From Pseudomonas sp. (GTDB lineage: Bacteria > Pseudomonadota > Gammaproteobacteria > Pseudomonadales > Pseudomonadaceae): a stretch of 64,000 bases of DNA. Every line of letters begins with the position of its first letter. Within the stretch, counting starts at the first letter, position 1. A model generated the notes under the pieces. That model made no database searches, was not told the origin of the DNA, and saw only the letters and a list, made by a program, of their open reading frames with translations. Shown here piece after piece: positions 21,232 to 30,600 of the stretch. Both the position numbers and the translations under genes were made by a program. Where the stretch lies: assembly GCA_030603065.1 (NCBI GenBank), contig JAUVYN010000006.1:1-64000 (forward strand), in the 5' to 3' direction.

Positions 21232-21453
21232 ATGAGCGAGAAGATGAGTGCCGAAGCGCTTGAGGCATTGAAGATTGCTTTCACCTATATGCCCAAGGCA
21301 ATAGAGGTGAACCGTTACGACCACGGTGATGACTATCAGCGTATCCTCGATGACATCGAGCAGGTTCGCGAGATGCTGCTGCTCAACGACGTGGACCCGG
21401 AGGAAGTGGCCGGCGAGATCCGCCCGGACTCGACGCCCAATTCCTGCTATTAG
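21232..21453 (+). CDS. Small acidic protein, hypothetical
   Basis: A 73-residue soluble protein beginning MSEKMSAEALEALK. The ATG at 21232 follows a strong GGAGGAGG site; an in-frame ATG at 21199 would add 11 residues without a site. It is predicted to be helical and acidic (DDYQRILDDIEQVREMLLLNDVDPEEVAGEI split as two helices). No motif is recognised; similar small helical proteins are common in Pseudomonas. It sits between corA and an amidotransferase gene on the same strand and is probably in the same operon. Confidence 0.75.
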   Translation: MSEKMSAEALEALKIAFTYMPKAIEVNRYDHGDDYQRILDDIEQVREMLLLNDVDPEEVAGEIRPDSTPNSCY

Positions 21454-21481
21454 CTATCAACAGGCAGCTCAAGGAGACAGG

Positions 21482-22204
21482 ATGCGCGCCCATTATCTGC
21501 AACACGTGCCATTCGAGGGGCTGGGCAGTATCGAGGCCTGGCTGCATGAGGCTGGTTACAGTATCGGTGTGACTCGCCTGTTCGAGGGCGATGCGTTTCC
21601 TGACCCGGACGATCTGGATCTTTTGATCGTCATGGGCGGCCCGATGAGCGTTAATGACGAACATCGCTATCCCTGGCTAATACAGGAAAAGGCCTTCATT
21701 CGTGCCGCGATCGATGCCGGCGTTGCAGTGCTCGGTGTCTGCCTGGGTGCGCAGTTGATCGCGAGCGCCCATGGCGCGCCGGTCTACCCCAATCACGCGG
21801 CGGAAATCGGCTGGTTCCCGATCGAAGGGGTAGCGAATAGCGACCCGCAGGCTGATCCCGATGCTTTCTCCTTTCCCCCCGCGGTGACCGTGCTGCACTG
21901 GCACGGCGAAACCTTTGACCTACCCGACGGTGCTCGACACCTCGCACGCAGTGCCGCCTGTTCCAATCAGGCCTTCCAGTTGGGCCGCGGCGTGCTCGGC
22001 CTGCAATTTCATCTGGAGGCCACCGATGCACTGCTGCAGGGATTCGTGGAGGCTGATGCGGCTTCGCTGAAGCCTGCCGGTTATGTACAGTCTGCCGAGA
22101 CGATCCTTGGTCAGGCATCTGATTTCATGTTGCCGGCGCAGACGCTCATGGGGCAGGTGCTGGCTTATCTCCATCGGTATGCCTGTACGCGGGTACCGGC
22201 ATGA
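21482..22204 (+). CDS. Class I glutamine amidotransferase-like protein
   Basis: A 240-residue cytosolic GATase1 protein. The catalytic triad is visible: nucleophile Cys87 in GVCLGAQLIA, with His177 and Glu179 in LQFHLEA. The oxyanion-loop region LLIVMGGPMSVND is also intact. Stand-alone proteins of this kind include GMP-synthase-like amidotransferases and gamma-glutamyl-polyamine or glutathione-degrading peptidases; the substrate cannot be read from sequence. The ATG at 21482 follows AAGGAGA; upstream frame to 21326 overlaps the previous gene and is not used. Its end overlaps the lipocalin start by four bases (ATGA). Confidence 0.88.
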   Translation: MRAHYLQHVPFEGLGSIEAWLHEAGYSIGVTRLFEGDAFPDPDDLDLLIVMGGPMSVNDEHRYPWLIQEKAFIRAAIDAGVAVLGVCLGAQLIASAHGAPVYPNHAAEIGWFPIEGVANSDPQADPDAFSFPPAVTVLHWHGETFDLPDGARHLARSAACSNQAFQLGRGVLGLQFHLEATDALLQGFVEADAASLKPAGYVQSAETILGQASDFMLPAQTLMGQVLAYLHRYACTRVPA

Positions 22205-22743
22205 CCCGGCACATGGTAAGGACGGCGCTGGTCGGATTCCTGGCCATGTTGCTGGTTGCCTGTACCGGTCTGCCGAATCGTGTCGAGCCGGTCAGCGGGT
22301 TCGAATTGCCGCGTTACCTGGGTACCTGGTACGAGATTGCACGGCTCGATCACTCCTTCGAGCGCGGGCTGAGCCGGGTAACGGCCGAATACAGCATGCG
22401 CGATGACGGCGGCGTGCGGGTAATCAACCGCGGCTGGTCAGAAAAGGACGGCAAGTGGGAAGAGGCCGAGGGGCGTGCCTATTTCGTCGATACGCCGGAT
22501 ATTGGCCACCTCAAAGTTTCGTTCTTCGGCCCGTTCTACAGCACCTACGCCATTTTTGGCCTGGATCAGAACAATTATGAATACGCCTGGGTTTCCGGGC
22601 ACAACACGGATTATCTCTGGCTGCTGGCACGTAGCCCGCAGGTCAGTGATGAACTGCTCGAGGCATTTCGCCTGCGGGCAGGTCAGCTCGGCTTCGATAC
22701 TGACGGGCTGATCTATGTTAGTCATGATCCGGTAGAGCCTTAG
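22201..22743 (+). CDS. blc: Outer-membrane lipoprotein lipocalin (Blc-like)
   Basis: A 180-residue lipoprotein with a signal peptide ending in lipobox LVAC (Cys near residue 21). The lipocalin signature 'YLGTWYEIARLDHSFERG' (split around residue 45) contains the GxW motif, and the later 'YEYAWVSGHNTDYLWLLARSP' strands match bacterial lipocalin Blc. These bind fatty acids or lysophospholipids at the outer membrane during envelope stress. Length is typical (~175-180). It is coupled to the amidotransferase gene through an ATGA overlap. A short inverted repeat (GGTC/GACC) follows at about 22749-22762. Confidence 0.92.
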   Translation: MTRHMVRTALVGFLAMLLVACTGLPNRVEPVSGFELPRYLGTWYEIARLDHSFERGLSRVTAEYSMRDDGGVRVINRGWSEKDGKWEEAEGRAYFVDTPDIGHLKVSFFGPFYSTYAIFGLDQNNYEYAWVSGHNTDYLWLLARSPQVSDELLEAFRLRAGQLGFDTDGLIYVSHDPVEP

Positions 22744-22835
22744 CCTAAGGTCTAGCGGACCAGGCTTTCCGATTCATGGTTTTATGAAAGTTTTTCGGCA
22801 GTACAGACTAACAAGAACACAAGAAGGAGCCTTGC

Positions 22836-24512
22836 ATGAGTGCCGCGATCCTGTTGTTGATCGGCCTGGTCCTGATGTCCCTGGGATATTTCATTTATTC
22901 CAAATTCATCGCTGAACGTATTTTCCGACTCGATCCTGATTACCGAACGCCGGCCCACGAACTGGAAGACGGCATCGATTTCGTGCCGACCAACAAGTTC
23001 GTTCTCTGGGGCCATCACTTCACCTCGGTCGCTGGTGCAGCGCCCATCGTCGGGCCGGCGATCGCCGTGATCTGGGGCTGGGCACCGGCGTTTGCCTGGG
23101 TCGTGCTGGGCACCATCTTCTTTGCCGGCGTACACGACATGGGAGCGATCTGGGCCAGCGTGCGCAACCGCGCCCGCTCCATTGGCTCGCTCACGGGTGA
23201 TGTCGTCGGCAAGCGTGCCCGCAGTATCTTCATGATCGTGATCTTCCTGGTGCTGCTGATGGTCAACGCGGTATTCGCGGTGGTCATCGCCAGGCTTATG
23301 ATGAACTTCCCCACCGCTGTCGTGCCAGTGTGGGGGGCGATTCTGGTTGCTCTGGTCATTGGTCAGTTGATCTATCGGCGGATACTCACCTTGCCCGTTG
23401 TTTCGGTGCTCGGGGTAATCGCTCTGTACGCCCTGATCTGGGTCGGTCCGTCGGTCCCGCTGCAGATGCCTGCCGAAGTTGCGCCGGGTCTGTCCGGCAA
23501 TGCCACCTGGATTCTGCTGTTGTTCCTCTACGCCGCCATCGCTTCGGTGCTGCCGGTATGGGTGCTGCTGCAGCCGCGTGACTACATCAATGGTCTGCAG
23601 CTGTTCATCGGCCTCTTCGTCCTTTACGGCGCCATCGTGCTGCTCAATCCATCGATGGTGGCACCCATGTTCAACAGCGATGTGCCGGCGGGAACGCCCT
23701 CATTGGTACCGCTACTGTTCGTCACCATTGCCTGTGGTGCAATTTCCGGTTTTCACGGCCTGGTCTCTTCTGGTACCACCTCCAAACAGCTCAATCGCGA
23801 GCCGGACGCACGCTTCGTCGGTTACTTCGGAGCGATGGGTGAGGGCGGCCTGGCGTTGGCGGCGATCCTGGTGGCCACTGCCGGCTTTGCCAGCCTGGCA
23901 GACTGGCAAGCAATGTACAGCGCCTTCGGTCAGGGTGGTGTGACCGCATTCGTGCAGGGCGGAGCTTTCATCATTCACAACGGCCTGGGCTTGCCCGAAG
24001 TGACCGCGGCTACGCTGCTGACCGTGATGGCGGCGCTCTTCGCCGGTACCACCATGGACACAGGCCTGCGCCTGCAGCGTTACATTTTCCAGGAGTGGGG
24101 CGAGATCTATAACCTCGAATGGATGAAGAAACCTCTGCCGGCCACGTTGCTGGCGGTCGGCAGCTGTCTGTTGCTGGCCTTCGGTGCTGGCGGTGCGGAC
24201 GGCTCGGGCGGCATGATCATCTGGCCGCTGTTCGGAACCACCAATCAGCTGCTGGCGGGCCTTACCCTGCTGGTGATTACCGTGATGCTGGTGCATCTGC
24301 GTCGTCCCATGTGGTACACGCTGGCGCCGCTTTGTTTCCTGCTGGTGATGACCGTCACTGCACTGGTGTTCCAGCTGCGCACCTTCTACGAGCAGGGCAA
24401 CTGGTTCCTGCTGGGGCTGGATATCGTGGTGCTGATCGCGGCAATTCTGGTGGCGATGGAGTGCGCCTCTGCACTCAAGCGTCACCGCGCGCAGATAGCT
24501 GCGGCTGACTGA
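22836..24512 (+). CDS. cstA: CstA family transporter (carbon starvation protein)
   Basis: A 558-residue polytopic inner-membrane protein of the CstA family, linked to uptake of peptides or pyruvate during starvation. Family blocks are clear: GHHFTSVAGAAPIVGPAIAV near residue 54, 'GTIFFAGVHDMGAIWASVR', WVLLQPRDYINGLQL and a SGFHGLVSSGTTSKQ loop. About 14 hydrophobic segments are visible. It is shorter than E. coli CstA (~700), matching the short branch. A strong AAGGAG precedes the ATG. It overlaps the next gene (TGATG), which with the ArsA-like gene forms a tight three-gene module. Substrate is not determined. Confidence 0.93.
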   Translation: MSAAILLLIGLVLMSLGYFIYSKFIAERIFRLDPDYRTPAHELEDGIDFVPTNKFVLWGHHFTSVAGAAPIVGPAIAVIWGWAPAFAWVVLGTIFFAGVHDMGAIWASVRNRARSIGSLTGDVVGKRARSIFMIVIFLVLLMVNAVFAVVIARLMMNFPTAVVPVWGAILVALVIGQLIYRRILTLPVVSVLGVIALYALIWVGPSVPLQMPAEVAPGLSGNATWILLLFLYAAIASVLPVWVLLQPRDYINGLQLFIGLFVLYGAIVLLNPSMVAPMFNSDVPAGTPSLVPLLFVTIACGAISGFHGLVSSGTTSKQLNREPDARFVGYFGAMGEGGLALAAILVATAGFASLADWQAMYSAFGQGGVTAFVQGGAFIIHNGLGLPEVTAATLLTVMAALFAGTTMDTGLRLQRYIFQEWGEIYNLEWMKKPLPATLLAVGSCLLLAFGAGGADGSGGMIIWPLFGTTNQLLAGLTLLVITVMLVHLRRPMWYTLAPLCFLLVMTVTALVFQLRTFYEQGNWFLLGLDIVVLIAAILVAMECASALKRHRAQIAAAD

Positions 24513-24793
24513 TGGCGGAGCGGGACGGAACCTCGTGGCGAGCCTGGATCGGCCAGGCCCGCTTCTTTCTCGAAGAGGCCTACGGGGCTCGTTATCGGGG
24601 TGCCATCGCGCGGGCTCAGCGGGACGAGGATGATCTTTTCATGCTGTTGGTGTTCGCGGAAATGATGGGCGTGCCGAACCCGGCTTCCTACTACACGCTC
24701 GAGCTGCAACCGTTGCTGCTCGAGCGCTTTCATGACTGGCATCGGCGGCAGGGGATGGAGCATTCGCCACTCGACAGCTTCCGCTGCTGCTGA
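24512..24793 (+). CDS. Small CstA-associated protein ending in Cys-Cys (cory-CC-star type)
   Basis: A 93-residue soluble protein ending FRCC directly before the stop. This terminal Cys pair and the position between cstA and an ArsA-like ATPase match a family I remember from genome annotation as 'cory-CC-star'; I could not verify this. The body has an amphipathic helix, an ARFFLEEAYGARYRGA segment and a LMLLVFAEMMGVPNP hydrophobic patch. The terminal CC could bind metal, form a disulfide or carry a modification. Its start overlaps the cstA stop by one base, and the ATPase start follows 14 bases after its end, indicating a shared role. Confidence 0.75.
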   Translation: MAERDGTSWRAWIGQARFFLEEAYGARYRGAIARAQRDEDDLFMLLVFAEMMGVPNPASYYTLELQPLLLERFHDWHRRQGMEHSPLDSFRCC

Positions 24794-24807
24794 CTTCGGA
24801 AAACATC

Positions 24808-25815
24808 ATGTTCGATCTGCTTGAACGCCGCCTGGTCTGGGTGGGTGGCAAGGGTGGGGTAGGCAAGACCACCGTATCGGCCGCGCTTGGGGTGCTGGCG
24901 GCGCGGAGGGGCAAGCGGTGCCTGATAGTTTCGACTGACCCGGCACACAGCCTTGGTGACGTGTTTGCGCGGGAGCTCGAGGACCGGCCGCGCACACTGC
25001 TGCCGAACCTGGACGCGCTGGAAATCGATCCGGACGTCGAAGTAGAGGCGCATCTCGCGCGGGTGACGGAACAGATGCGGGGCTTCGCGGCGCCGCAGAT
25101 GATGGCAGAGCTGGAACGACAGATGCAGTTGACACGGCAATCCCCCGGCACCCAGGAAGCGGCGCTGCTGGAGCGTATTGCCAGACTGGTGACAGACGCC
25201 GAATCGCCCTACGACCTGATCATCTTCGACACGGCGCCGACTGGCCACACACTGAGGTTGCTGACCCTGCCCGAGGCAATGGCGGTCTGGACCGAGGGCC
25301 TGCTCAGTCATAACCGCAAATCCGAACAGCTCGGCAAAGTACTGCAGCACCTTACCCCACGCAGCGGACGCGAACTGGCGACACCCTTCGATGACCCAGC
25401 AGAAGACGGCCTGTCGAACCTGGACCGCCGGACCAGGGATGTTGCCCGCACCCTGCTGGATCGCAAACGGCTTTTCCATCAGGCCAGGCGACAGTTGGAG
25501 GATCCGGCGGTAAGCGGGTTCCTGTTCGTACTGACGCCCGAGCGCCTGCCCATTCTGGAGACGGCTCGCGCCGTGGCGACCCTTGCCGAGGTGAAGATTC
25601 CGGTGACTGCTGCGCTAGTCAACCGGGTTATTCCGGAAGAGGCCGACGGCGAGTTTCTGCAGCGCCGGCGGGTTCAGGAAGCTACCTATCTGCAGCGCAT
25701 CGATGAGGAGCTTGGCCAGCTACCAAGGCCAAGACTGCCCTGGCTGGATACCGACGTGCAGGGTATCGAGGTTCTCGAACAGCTTGCCGAGCGACTCGAG
25801 GTGGCGGGCTTCTAG
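24808..25815 (+). CDS. ArsA/Get3-like ATPase
   Basis: A 335-residue single-copy ArsA-family P-loop ATPase. The deviant Walker A GGKGGVGKTT starts at residue 12, the switch I 'STDPAHSLGDVF' follows, and the ArsA hallmark DTAPTGH is at 141-147. Canonical ArsA has two such halves and drives ArsB arsenite efflux; no arsenic genes are near, and the arsenite-binding Cys triad is not apparent. Single-domain relatives include Get3-type targeting ATPases. Given its tight placement after cstA and the CC-terminal protein, a role in energising, assembling or targeting that membrane protein is inferred. Its TAG stop is shared head-on with the TetR gene (CTAG at 25812-25815). Confidence 0.9.
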   Translation: MFDLLERRLVWVGGKGGVGKTTVSAALGVLAARRGKRCLIVSTDPAHSLGDVFARELEDRPRTLLPNLDALEIDPDVEVEAHLARVTEQMRGFAAPQMMAELERQMQLTRQSPGTQEAALLERIARLVTDAESPYDLIIFDTAPTGHTLRLLTLPEAMAVWTEGLLSHNRKSEQLGKVLQHLTPRSGRELATPFDDPAEDGLSNLDRRTRDVARTLLDRKRLFHQARRQLEDPAVSGFLFVLTPERLPILETARAVATLAEVKIPVTAALVNRVIPEEADGEFLQRRRVQEATYLQRIDEELGQLPRPRLPWLDTDVQGIEVLEQLAERLEVAGF

Positions 25816-26501
25816 CTGGCCGGTTGGGCTTTCAACGCGCACAGCAACAGGTCGACTGCGGACTCGACGCGCCTGCGTTTTTCGGCCTCATCGGGGAGCG
25901 CACGGCCATTCATCAACAATCCGTTGACCATGCTGCCTTTCCACATACCGATCAACTGCTCGGCGCGCTCTTCGGGTCGATCCACCTTTAGCTGTCCGAG
26001 TCGCTGCGCCTGTTCCAGGTACTCTGCGGCGCGACGAATGAATGCAATCGGGCCGGTGCGGTAGATCAGTTCGCCGTGGGCGGGATGGCGCGCACCATGG
26101 GCGATGACGGTTCGCATAATGCGCACGCCCTGGTCCCCGGCCAGAAAATCAAGCAGCTGCATGCCTAGGGCCACCAACTGCGCCCTGACTCCCTGGGCAT
26201 CGCCGGGATCGTTCGGCGCCTGCCCGGCGATCTGTTGATAGAGTCGTTCGAGCACCGCCTCCAGCAATGCATCGGCATTGCTGAAATGCCGGTAGATGGT
26301 GCCTTTGGAGACTCCGGCACGCCGGGCTGTGCCTTCGATAGTGAAATGCAGGTCCCCTTCGGCGAAGCTCTCCAGTACTGCATCCAGAATGCGCTCCAGT
26401 TTCTGCGGGTCGACTGGCCGGCCGGGAAGTGCGTTGCTCATGGCATGATCCGGTGGAGTAATTGATGCATTTTCATTCAGCGTCTGGATGATGTCACTCA
26501 T
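25812..26501 (-). CDS. TetR/AcrR family transcriptional regulator
   Basis: A 229-residue repressor-type regulator. The HTH is visible at about residues 53-80 (IEGTARRAGVSKGTIYRHF), and the C-terminal ligand-binding part fits the AcrR-like class. It is transcribed divergently from the RND pump genes, which start 61 bases away, so it very probably represses them and responds to a pump substrate. An alternative start at 26441 (MSNALPG) gives a more usual N-terminus, with CGGA upstream; the first 20 residues are thus uncertain. Confidence 0.9.
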   Translation of the reverse strand: MSDIIQTLNENASITPPDHAMSNALPGRPVDPQKLERILDAVLESFAEGDLHFTIEGTARRAGVSKGTIYRHFSNADALLEAVLERLYQQIAGQAPNDPGDAQGVRAQLVALGMQLLDFLAGDQGVRIMRTVIAHGARHPAHGELIYRTGPIAFIRRAAEYLEQAQRLGQLKVDRPEERAEQLIGMWKGSMVNGLLMNGRALPDEAEKRRRVESAVDLLLCALKAQPAS

Positions 26502-26525
26502 GGAGATTTACGAGACGCCTGCGTT

Positions 26526-26553
26526 CTGTAATTATGACTGAAAAACAATACAG
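26526..26553. promoter_or_regulatory. Candidate TetR operator in the divergent promoter
   Basis: An imperfect inverted repeat with 5-bp arms CTGTA (26526-26530) and TACAG (26549-26553), spanning 28 bases, lies in the short space between the TetR gene and the pump operon. Size and place suit a TetR operator; the arms are short, so support is modest. Confidence 0.35.
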
Positions 26554-26562
26554 GTCACCCCG

Positions 26563-27621
26563 ATGCATGCGTTTCGTCTCTACTTGCTGGTAGCGTTAGT
26601 CAGCCTGACCGCCTGTGGGCCCGAAGTAGACCCTCATGCCGAGGGCGATTCTCCAGCCCGTGTCCGGGCTGCAATGGTACAGCCTGCAGAGGGGCTGGCC
26701 TGGTCGCTCAGCGGAACCGTCCAGTCGCGCAACGAGGCAGCGCTGGGCTTTCGCCTGGCTGGTCAGATCACCGAACGGAGGGTAAGTGCCGGCGAGCGAG
26801 TCGAGGCCGGGCAACTGCTGGTCGCGCTCGACCCGCGTGACGTGGCCCAGCAGCAGCTGGCAGCCCAGGCCAGTCTGGCCTCTGCTCGTGTCCAGGCGGA
26901 AAACGCCGAGGCAACGCGCCGGCGACTGGAGATGTTACGTTCGCAGCAACTGGTCCCGGCGCAGGCCTACGAGGATGCGCAGGCCGCGTCCAGAGCGGCC
27001 GCCGAAGCGGTACGTGCTGCCGAAGCGACACTTGCCCAGGCGGTCAGTGCCAGCGATTACGCGCAGCTCAAGGCGCCCGCCAGCGGTGTCATCGTCGCTA
27101 CCAGTGCCGAGGTCGGTCAGGTGATCAATGCTGGTCAGCCAGTATTGCGGCTTGCCTACGACGGCCCTCGCGAGGTGGAAGTTCAGGTGCCGGAATTGCG
27201 GCGTGGCAGTTTGCCGAAGGTTGCCGAGGCGCGGCTGTTCGGTACCGACAGGTCTGCGCCGGCACAGCTGCGCGAGCTATCTGGCGCGGCCGATCCGCTC
27301 ACCCGCACCTGGCGCGCCCGCTACACCCTTGAGGATGACCCGGAGAACTGGCCGCTCGGCCAGAGTCTGGTTCTGAATCTGCAGGACAGCACCGAGACCC
27401 ATGCACTCCAGCGTCTGCCACTGGGCGCATTGCTGGACAAGGGGGACAGGATGACTGTCTGGGAGATCCGCGATGGCCGCGTACAGGCCCAGCCGGTTGA
27501 GCTGGTTCGGGTCGATAGCGAATATGCTTTCGTTCGCAGCGATCTGCCGCAGGGCGCAATGGTGGTCGCCCTCGGTGCACATCTGCTGGAACCCGGTCAG
27601 GCGGTGGAGATCATCCCATGA
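26563..27621 (+). CDS. RND efflux periplasmic adaptor (MFP), lipoprotein
   Basis: A 352-residue membrane-fusion protein that joins the inner-membrane pump to an outer-membrane channel. It has a signal peptide with a lipobox (LTAC, Cys near 19), then the barrel-sandwich/lipoyl half motif (LGFRLAGQITERRV, GERVEAGQLLVALDP), an Ala/Arg-rich alpha-hairpin (~90-150), the second lipoyl half (LKAPASGVIVAT) and a beta-barrel domain. Length is typical for the MexJ/TriA group. Its stop overlaps the pump start (ATGA). Expression is probably controlled by the divergent TetR. Confidence 0.92.
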   Translation: MHAFRLYLLVALVSLTACGPEVDPHAEGDSPARVRAAMVQPAEGLAWSLSGTVQSRNEAALGFRLAGQITERRVSAGERVEAGQLLVALDPRDVAQQQLAAQASLASARVQAENAEATRRRLEMLRSQQLVPAQAYEDAQAASRAAAEAVRAAEATLAQAVSASDYAQLKAPASGVIVATSAEVGQVINAGQPVLRLAYDGPREVEVQVPELRRGSLPKVAEARLFGTDRSAPAQLRELSGAADPLTRTWRARYTLEDDPENWPLGQSLVLNLQDSTETHALQRLPLGALLDKGDRMTVWEIRDGRVQAQPVELVRVDSEYAFVRSDLPQGAMVVALGAHLLEPGQAVEIIP

Positions 27622-30600
27622 AGGCCGGTGGCGGACGCTCGTTCAACGTTTCCGCCCTGGCAGTAGAGGAACGCTCGGTAACGCTGTTCTTTCTCCTGCT
27701 GATCGGGCTGGCCGGGCTCTACGCATTTCTCTCGCTGGGCCGGGCGGAGGACCCGGTCTTCGCGGTGCGCTCGACCATCGTCACCGCAGCCTGGCCCGGA
27801 GCGACTGCCGAGCAGATGCAGGAGCAGGTGGCCGATCGGCTGGAGAAGCGACTGCAGGAGGTGGCCTATTTTGACAAGATTCAGACCACCGCGCGTCCCG
27901 GCCGTCTGGACATGTTGATCACTTTCGAGGATTACACGCCCTCTGCCGTACTGCCGCAGCTGTACTATGAAATCCGCAAGCGGATGCAGGACGAGGCGGC
28001 GCTGTTGCCGCCGGGCGTACAGGGCCCCTTCGTCAATGATGACTTTGGCGACGTTTATTTCTCTCTGTACGCGCTTACCGCGCCCGGCCTGCCGCCCCGG
28101 CAACTGGTTCGTCAGGCCGAAACCCTGCGTGATGCCTTTACGCGCGTCGAAGGGGTGCAGAAGGTCCGCATCATCGGAGAGCGGCCCGAGCGCCTCTTCG
28201 TTGACCTCGATTTGCAGCGGCTGGCGCAGTTGGGCATCGGGCTGGAGCAGATAGCCGACGCGCTGGAAGCACACAATCGGCTGCTGCCAGCGGGGCTGAT
28301 CGAGACCAGCGGCCCGCGCATGTACTGGCGGCTGGACGCTGACCTGGCCGACCCCGAGGCGGTGGCCGACGTCCCGCTGCGCATCGGAGAACAGTTGATC
28401 CGTCTGGGTGATCTGGCCCGTATCGAGCGCGGCTACGAAGACCCTCCGGGGTATCTGCTGCGCGCCTTCACCGACGATGCGGTGATGCTCGGCATTGTTC
28501 TGCGTAGCGGAGTGAATGCGCTGGACGTCGGGGCAGAGCTGGCTGATACCTATGTTCGGCTGCAGGCGGAGCTTCCGCTTGGTATGTCCCTGCGCCAGGT
28601 AACCAACCAGCGCGAAGCGATCACTCGCGCGGTGGATCTGTTCCAGTACAAGTTTCTGCTGGCGGTACTGGTCGTCATGCTGGTGAGCTTTGCCAGCCTC
28701 GGATTGCGTCCGGGGCTGATCGTGGGCATCGCCGTTCCTCTTACCCTAGGCATCACCTTTCTGCTGATGCTGATGCGCGGCATCAACCTCGACCGGATAA
28801 CCCTGGGCGCATTGATCATCGCCCTCGGGCTTCTGGTCGACGATGCAATCATCGCCATCGAAATGATGCTGGTGAAGATGGAGGAGGGCTGGGATCGCCT
28901 TAGTGCTGCGGCCCACGCCTGGACTGCCACGGCGGCGCCCATGCTCTCGGGCACACTTGTCACCATCATCGGGTTCGTGCCGATCGGCTTCGCCCGCTCG
29001 GGTGTCGGCGAGTACACGGGGAACATTTTCTGGGTGGTAGCCTTCGCTCTACTCGCGTCCTGGCTGGTTGCGGTCATCTTTACGCCGTATCTGGGCGTAC
29101 TTCTGCTCAAGGATCCCAAACCCCACGCGATAACGGAGACTCAGGGGCATTACCAGACGCCGGGCTACCAGCGCTTTCGGCGGCTGATTCAGGGTTGTGT
29201 AACCTATCGAAAGTCCCTGGTTGCGGGCACGGTCGGTCTGTTTCTGCTGGCGGTGATAGGAATGGTCGGACCGGTGCAAAAGCAGTTCTTCCCGTCGTCC
29301 GATCGCCCGGAGGTGCTGGTCGATATCTTCATGCCCGAGGGCAGCAGTCTGGCTGCCACCGACCGGGTGGCCCGGCGGGTCGAGGCATTGCTCGCTAAGC
29401 AGCCGGAGGTCGTCTCGCTGGCGGCCTACCTTGGTGCAGGGGCGCCACGGTTCTTCATTTCGCTCAATCCCGAGCAGGCGAATCCGGCATTCGCCAAGGT
29501 GGTGGCGATCGCCGAAGATGCGGCGGGCCGCGATCGCCTGATGCAGCTGCTGCGGGAGGAGGTTGCGGCGGGCGCGTTCCCGGAGGCGCGAGTCCGCATT
29601 CATCGATTGCTCTTCGGACCACCAGTGGCCTGGCCAATCACCTTCCGGGTGCTGGGGCCGGATCCAGCGGTCATTCGTCCGATCGCGGCAGAAGTTCTGG
29701 AGACTGTGCAGGCCAATCGGCATGTGGTTGGCGCGCACCTGGACTGGGGAGATCGGGTGCCCGCAGCCCATCTGGTTCTCGACAAGGACCGGCTTCGCGC
29801 AATGGGGCTGACCCCCCGCGAACTGGCCAGCCAGCTCCAGGTGCAGTGGGGCGGGGCGGTGGCCACTTTCCTCAGGGAAGACAGTCGCAGTGTGCCGCTG
29901 TTGCTGCGGGGCGAAAACCTGCAACTTACCGGGTTCGAGGATCTGCCGGTGCGTACCGCTGACGGGCGAAGTATTCCGCTCTCCCAGGCCGGGCTGATCG
30001 AACTGCGCAGCGAGGATCCGGTGCTCAAGCGATATAATCGCGAGCCCTACATTTCGGTCCAGGCGGACGTAACGGGCGCACAACCACCAGACGTAACCTG
30101 GGCGCTTTGGTCAGAGCTTGAAGCGCTGCGCGACCGCCTGCCGCCTGGCTACCACCTGGAGATCGGTGGAACCGTCGAGCAGTCGGCGAAGGGGCAGGCG
30201 TCCATTCGCAAGGTACAGCCGGTAATGCTGGCGTTGATGCTCGTTGTCATCATGTTGCAGATGCGTAGCTTCTCCGGCACTTTCATGGTGCTGGCAACTG
30301 CGCCGCTGGGCGTCATCGGCGCTGCGCTGGCGCTACTGCTCGGCAATCAGCCGTTCGGCTTCGTCGCCTTGTTGGGACTGACCGGGCTGGCGGGAATCCT
30401 CATGCGGAACACGCTGATCCTGACCAAACAGATTGACGACAATCTTGCTGCGGGCATGTTGCCGGCCGAGGCTCTGGTGGAAGCGACGGTCCAGCGTACC
30501 CGTCCTGTGCTGTTGACTGCGGTGGCGGCAGCGTTAGCGTTCGTGCCGCTGACCTTCGATGCCTTCTGGGGGCCTATGGCCTACGTACTGATCGGCGGCA

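Noticed and set aside
24808..25815. Arsenite efflux ATPase ArsA
   Set aside because: It has a single ATPase half, no arsenite-binding Cys cluster was identified and no arsB, arsC or arsR is near; called ArsA-like only.
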